Origin: an uncultured Clostridium sp. | GTDB lineage: Bacteria > Bacillota > Clostridia > Lachnospirales > Lachnospiraceae | Assembly: GCA_945946715.1 (NCBI GenBank) | Contig: CAMEWU010000129.1 | Coordinates: forward strand, 1 to 6,791 | Reading direction: 5' to 3' | Length of the DNA: 6,791 nucleotides | Shown: piece by piece, positions 5,111 through 6,791 of the stretch | How the letters are laid out: the number at the start of each line of letters is the position of its first letter | How positions within the stretch are numbered: the first letter of the stretch is position 1 | Notes under the pieces: model-generated | Seen by the model: only the letters and a program-made list of their open reading frames with translations | Database searches by the model: none | Told to the model about the DNA's origin: nothing | Translations under genes and position numbers: made by a program

Positions 5111-6013
5111 ATGAAGCAATTCGGACAATGGAATCGGATTAAAAATAGTGTTATACTAATTGCCGGAACTGGATTAATGGCGGCGTCAGTGAATTGTGTA
5201 TTTGAACCAATGCAGCTGGTAACCGGTGGAGTGACAGGGCTTGGTATTATTTTAAAAGAAACAACAAGGAGTATTGTTGGCGGAGAAGGCATTCCTATAT
5301 GGGTGACAAATCTGGTCTGCAATATTCCTTTATTTATTGTAGCAAATTACACCTTAGGAAAACGATTTTTAAAACGAGGATTAATTTCGGCAATAATATT
5401 TACTGTGTTTTTAGGAGTAATTCCCATTACAGACCTGCCCACACAGGACCGACTTTTAAATACAATTCTTGGAGCGGTATTGATGGGATTAGGCTTAGGC
5501 CTTGTGTTTGCTGTGGGGTCTACGACTGGTGGAATGGATTTGCTGGCGGTATTGTTGCAAAGACGGTTTCGACACTTATCAGAAGCCCAGATTCTGGCGG
5601 TCGTAGATGGAGGGATTGTAGTTGTTGGAGCGTTGATATTCGGTTTGGAACATGCGTTATATGCGTTGGTTGCTATCTTTGTTGTCACCAGAGTGTCGGA
5701 TGGAATTATGAATGGATTGAAGTTCGCGAAAGTAGGGTATGTGATTTCTGATAAAGCAGCAGAAATTAGTCGACGATTTATGAAAGAAGCGGATCGTGGA
5801 GTAACAGGGATTGAAGTGATTGGAATGCATACCGGCAAACGACGCACCATGCTGATGTGTGCTGTGTCTCGGAAAGAGATTGTGGAACTGAAAGAAATCG
5901 TATTTGAAATTGACCCGCATGCATTTGTAATTATTACAAACGCCAGTGAAGCAGTAGGCGAAGGCTTTACAAATTATAGGGCAGAATATACGATAAACCC
6001 TAAAAAAAGTTAA
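5111..6013 (+). CDS. YitT-family membrane protein with C-terminal DUF2179 domain
   Basis: This 300-residue integral membrane protein has five or so hydrophobic segments, at about residues 12-32, 62-82, 88-106, 116-138 and 162-195. They include the family hallmarks FEPMQLVTGGVTGLGIIL at 31-48 and AVGSTTGGMDLLA at 134-146. The cytoplasmic DUF2179 (YitT C-terminal) domain covers about 207-287, with GYVISDKAAEIS, RGVTGIEVIGMHTGK and IDPHAFVIITNASEAVGEGF. Order and length agree with the family; its transport or sensing role is not established. The start codon is one base after the stop of the preceding gene, with AAGGA at 5095-5099 (11-nt spacing) inside that gene, so translation is probably coupled. 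It is the last gene of the operon starting at 3888. Nothing looks broken. Co-expression with two envelope-type proteins is the only hint about its job. Confidence 0.9.
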   Translation: MKQFGQWNRIKNSVILIAGTGLMAASVNCVFEPMQLVTGGVTGLGIILKETTRSIVGGEGIPIWVTNLVCNIPLFIVANYTLGKRFLKRGLISAIIFTVFLGVIPITDLPTQDRLLNTILGAVLMGLGLGLVFAVGSTTGGMDLLAVLLQRRFRHLSEAQILAVVDGGIVVVGALIFGLEHALYALVAIFVVTRVSDGIMNGLKFAKVGYVISDKAAEISRRFMKEADRGVTGIEVIGMHTGKRRTMLMCAVSRKEIVELKEIVFEIDPHAFVIITNASEAVGEGFTNYRAEYTINPKKS

Positions 6014-6051
6014 TAGATTTGCATAAAAAAAATCGTCAATATACAGAATCC

Positions 6052-6075
6052 ACAAATTAAGGAAAATTAATTTGT
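6052..6075. repeat. Perfect 9-bp AT-rich inverted repeat
   Basis: ACAAATTAA and TTAATTTGT flank the 6-nt spacer GGAAAA. It lies 38 bp after the YitT stop and 91 bp before the ABC ATPase start. It could be a regulator operator or a weak bidirectional terminator, but no U-tract follows on the plus strand and the stem is almost all A-T. Confidence 0.45.
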
Positions 6076-6092
6076 TGAATAGTAATATGGTT

Positions 6093-6132
6093 TTTACAGG
6101 GTAAATGCGGTATCATAGGACTATCGTTAGTC
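6093..6132 (+). promoter_or_regulatory. Probable promoter/leader region of the ABC ATPase gene, with two short dyads
   Basis: TATCAT at 6111-6116 is a 5/6 match to a -10 box, but no good -35 sits 16-18 bp upstream. A 5-bp dyad TTTAC-AGG-GTAAA (6093-6105) lies immediately before it, where an activator or repressor could bind. A second 5-bp dyad GACTA-TCGT-TAGTC (6119-6132) would fall at the start of the transcript. The assignment is tentative. The rest of the 6014-6166 gap holds no gene that I can support. Confidence 0.3.
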
Positions 6133-6166
6133 AGAATATTAAGCATAATCCAAGGAGGAATTTTGA

Positions 6167-6791
6167 ATGGCTAGTTTATCACTGAAGAATGTTTACAAGA
6201 TTTATCCAAACGGCTTCAATGCAGTTAAGGATTTTAATCTTGAAATCGAAGACAAGGAATTTATTATTTTCGTAGGACCATCTGGTTGTGGTAAATCTAC
6301 AACATTACGTATGATTGCAGGTTTGGAAGATATCACTCAGGGTGAGTTGTGGATTGGCGACAGATTAGTAAATGATGTAGAGCCAAAGGATAGAGATATC
6401 GCAATGGTATTCCAGAACTACGCTTTGTATCCACACATGAGTGTATTTGATAACATGGCATTTGGTTTGAAGTTAAGAAAGGTTCCTGCTGAAAAAATCA
6501 GCAAGCAGGTACATGAAGCAGCTAAGATTCTTGATATCGAGCATTTGTTAGACCGTAAGCCAAAGGCTTTATCCGGTGGTCAGAGACAGCGTGTAGCTAT
6601 GGGACGTGCAATCGTGCGTGAGCCAAAGGTATTCTTGATGGATGAGCCTTTGTCAAACCTGGATGCTAAGTTACGTGTTCAGATGCGTGTTGAGATTTCT
6701 AAATTACATCAGAGATTACAGACAACTATTATCTATGTAACACATGACCAGACAGAAGCTATGACACTGGGTACCAGAATCGTAGTTATGA
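6167..6791 (+). CDS. ABC transporter ATP-binding protein, MalK/MsmX/UgpC type, 3'-truncated
   Basis: This is the cytoplasmic ATPase subunit that powers carbohydrate importers of the CUT1 class. In Firmicutes one such protein (MsmX-type) often serves several sugar permeases. The 208 visible residues cover the nucleotide-binding domain: Walker A GPSGCGKST at 37-45, Q-loop Q83 (VFQNYALYPHMSV), signature LSGGQRQR at 135-142, Walker B VFLMDEP at 155-161 with catalytic E160, D-loop SNLDAK, and switch histidine H193 in VTHDQTEA. The family is usually about 365-375 residues, so the C-terminal regulatory (TOBE/MalK) domain lies beyond the window. The start is certain, with AAGGAGG at 6152-6158, 8 nt before ATG. 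Arginine is mostly CGT and alanine often GCT, unlike the upstream operon, which suggests high expression. No permease or binding protein gene is adjacent upstream, consistent with a shared stand-alone ATPase. Confidence 0.93.
   Translation, partial: MASLSLKNVYKIYPNGFNAVKDFNLEIEDKEFIIFVGPSGCGKSTTLRMIAGLEDITQGELWIGDRLVNDVEPKDRDIAMVFQNYALYPHMSVFDNMAFGLKLRKVPAEKISKQVHEAAKILDIEHLLDRKPKALSGGQRQRVAMGRAIVREPKVFLMDEPLSNLDAKLRVQMRVEISKLHQRLQTTIIYVTHDQTEAMTLGTRIVVM

Noticed and set aside
5299..5850. Long open frames overlapping the YitT gene on both strands
   Set aside because: They lie wholly inside a well-recognised YitT coding sequence, lack ribosome sites and resemble no family.
1..6791. CRISPR arrays, tRNA or rRNA genes, insertion sequences, phage genes
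   Set aside because: No regularly spaced repeats, no RNA gene signatures and no transposase or integrase motifs were seen.

Overview
The window is low-GC Firmicutes DNA. It has AT-rich intergenic regions, strong GGAGG-type ribosome binding sites, AGA/CGT arginine codons and a TTG start. The gene set (a DapL-type diaminopimelate aminotransferase, YitT-family membrane protein, LytR_C-domain protein, MsmX/UgpC-type ATPase and YmfI-like reductase) suggests an anaerobic clostridial organism, probably Lachnospiraceae. The species cannot be named from the sequence alone.

Layout: (1) 1-817, the 3' two-thirds of dapL. (2) 921-3013, a compact plus-strand set of three genes: a stand-alone acyl/peptidyl carrier protein, a 352-residue protein of unknown function that resembles the butirosin BtrH-type (papain/C39-like) acyltransferase fold, and an Sfp-type phosphopantetheinyl transferase. 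(3) 3016-3744, a minus-strand short-chain dehydrogenase/reductase converging on the transferase with a 2-bp gap. Its likely intrinsic terminator lies inside the transferase gene. (4) 3888-6013, a plus-strand envelope operon: a membrane-anchored LytR_C-domain protein, a degenerate WecG/TagA/CpsF-like protein, and a YitT/DUF2179 membrane protein. (5) 6167 to the end, the first 208 codons of a sugar-type ABC transporter ATPase, preceded by a 153-bp intergenic region with short inverted repeats.

How the genes work together: the most interesting part is the carrier protein / BtrH-like / PPTase trio. The PPTase would add the phosphopantetheine arm to Ser40 of the carrier protein, and the BtrH-like protein is the candidate enzyme (or binding partner) that receives or transfers the tethered acyl group. 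No adenylation, ATP-grasp or ketosynthase gene is visible, so whatever charges the carrier is either elsewhere or unconventional. The BtrH-like protein also lacks a cysteine where the family nucleophile is expected. The reductase and the envelope operon are read from divergent promoters whose -35 boxes overlap, so their expression may be linked. dapL and the ABC ATPase look like ordinary housekeeping flanks.
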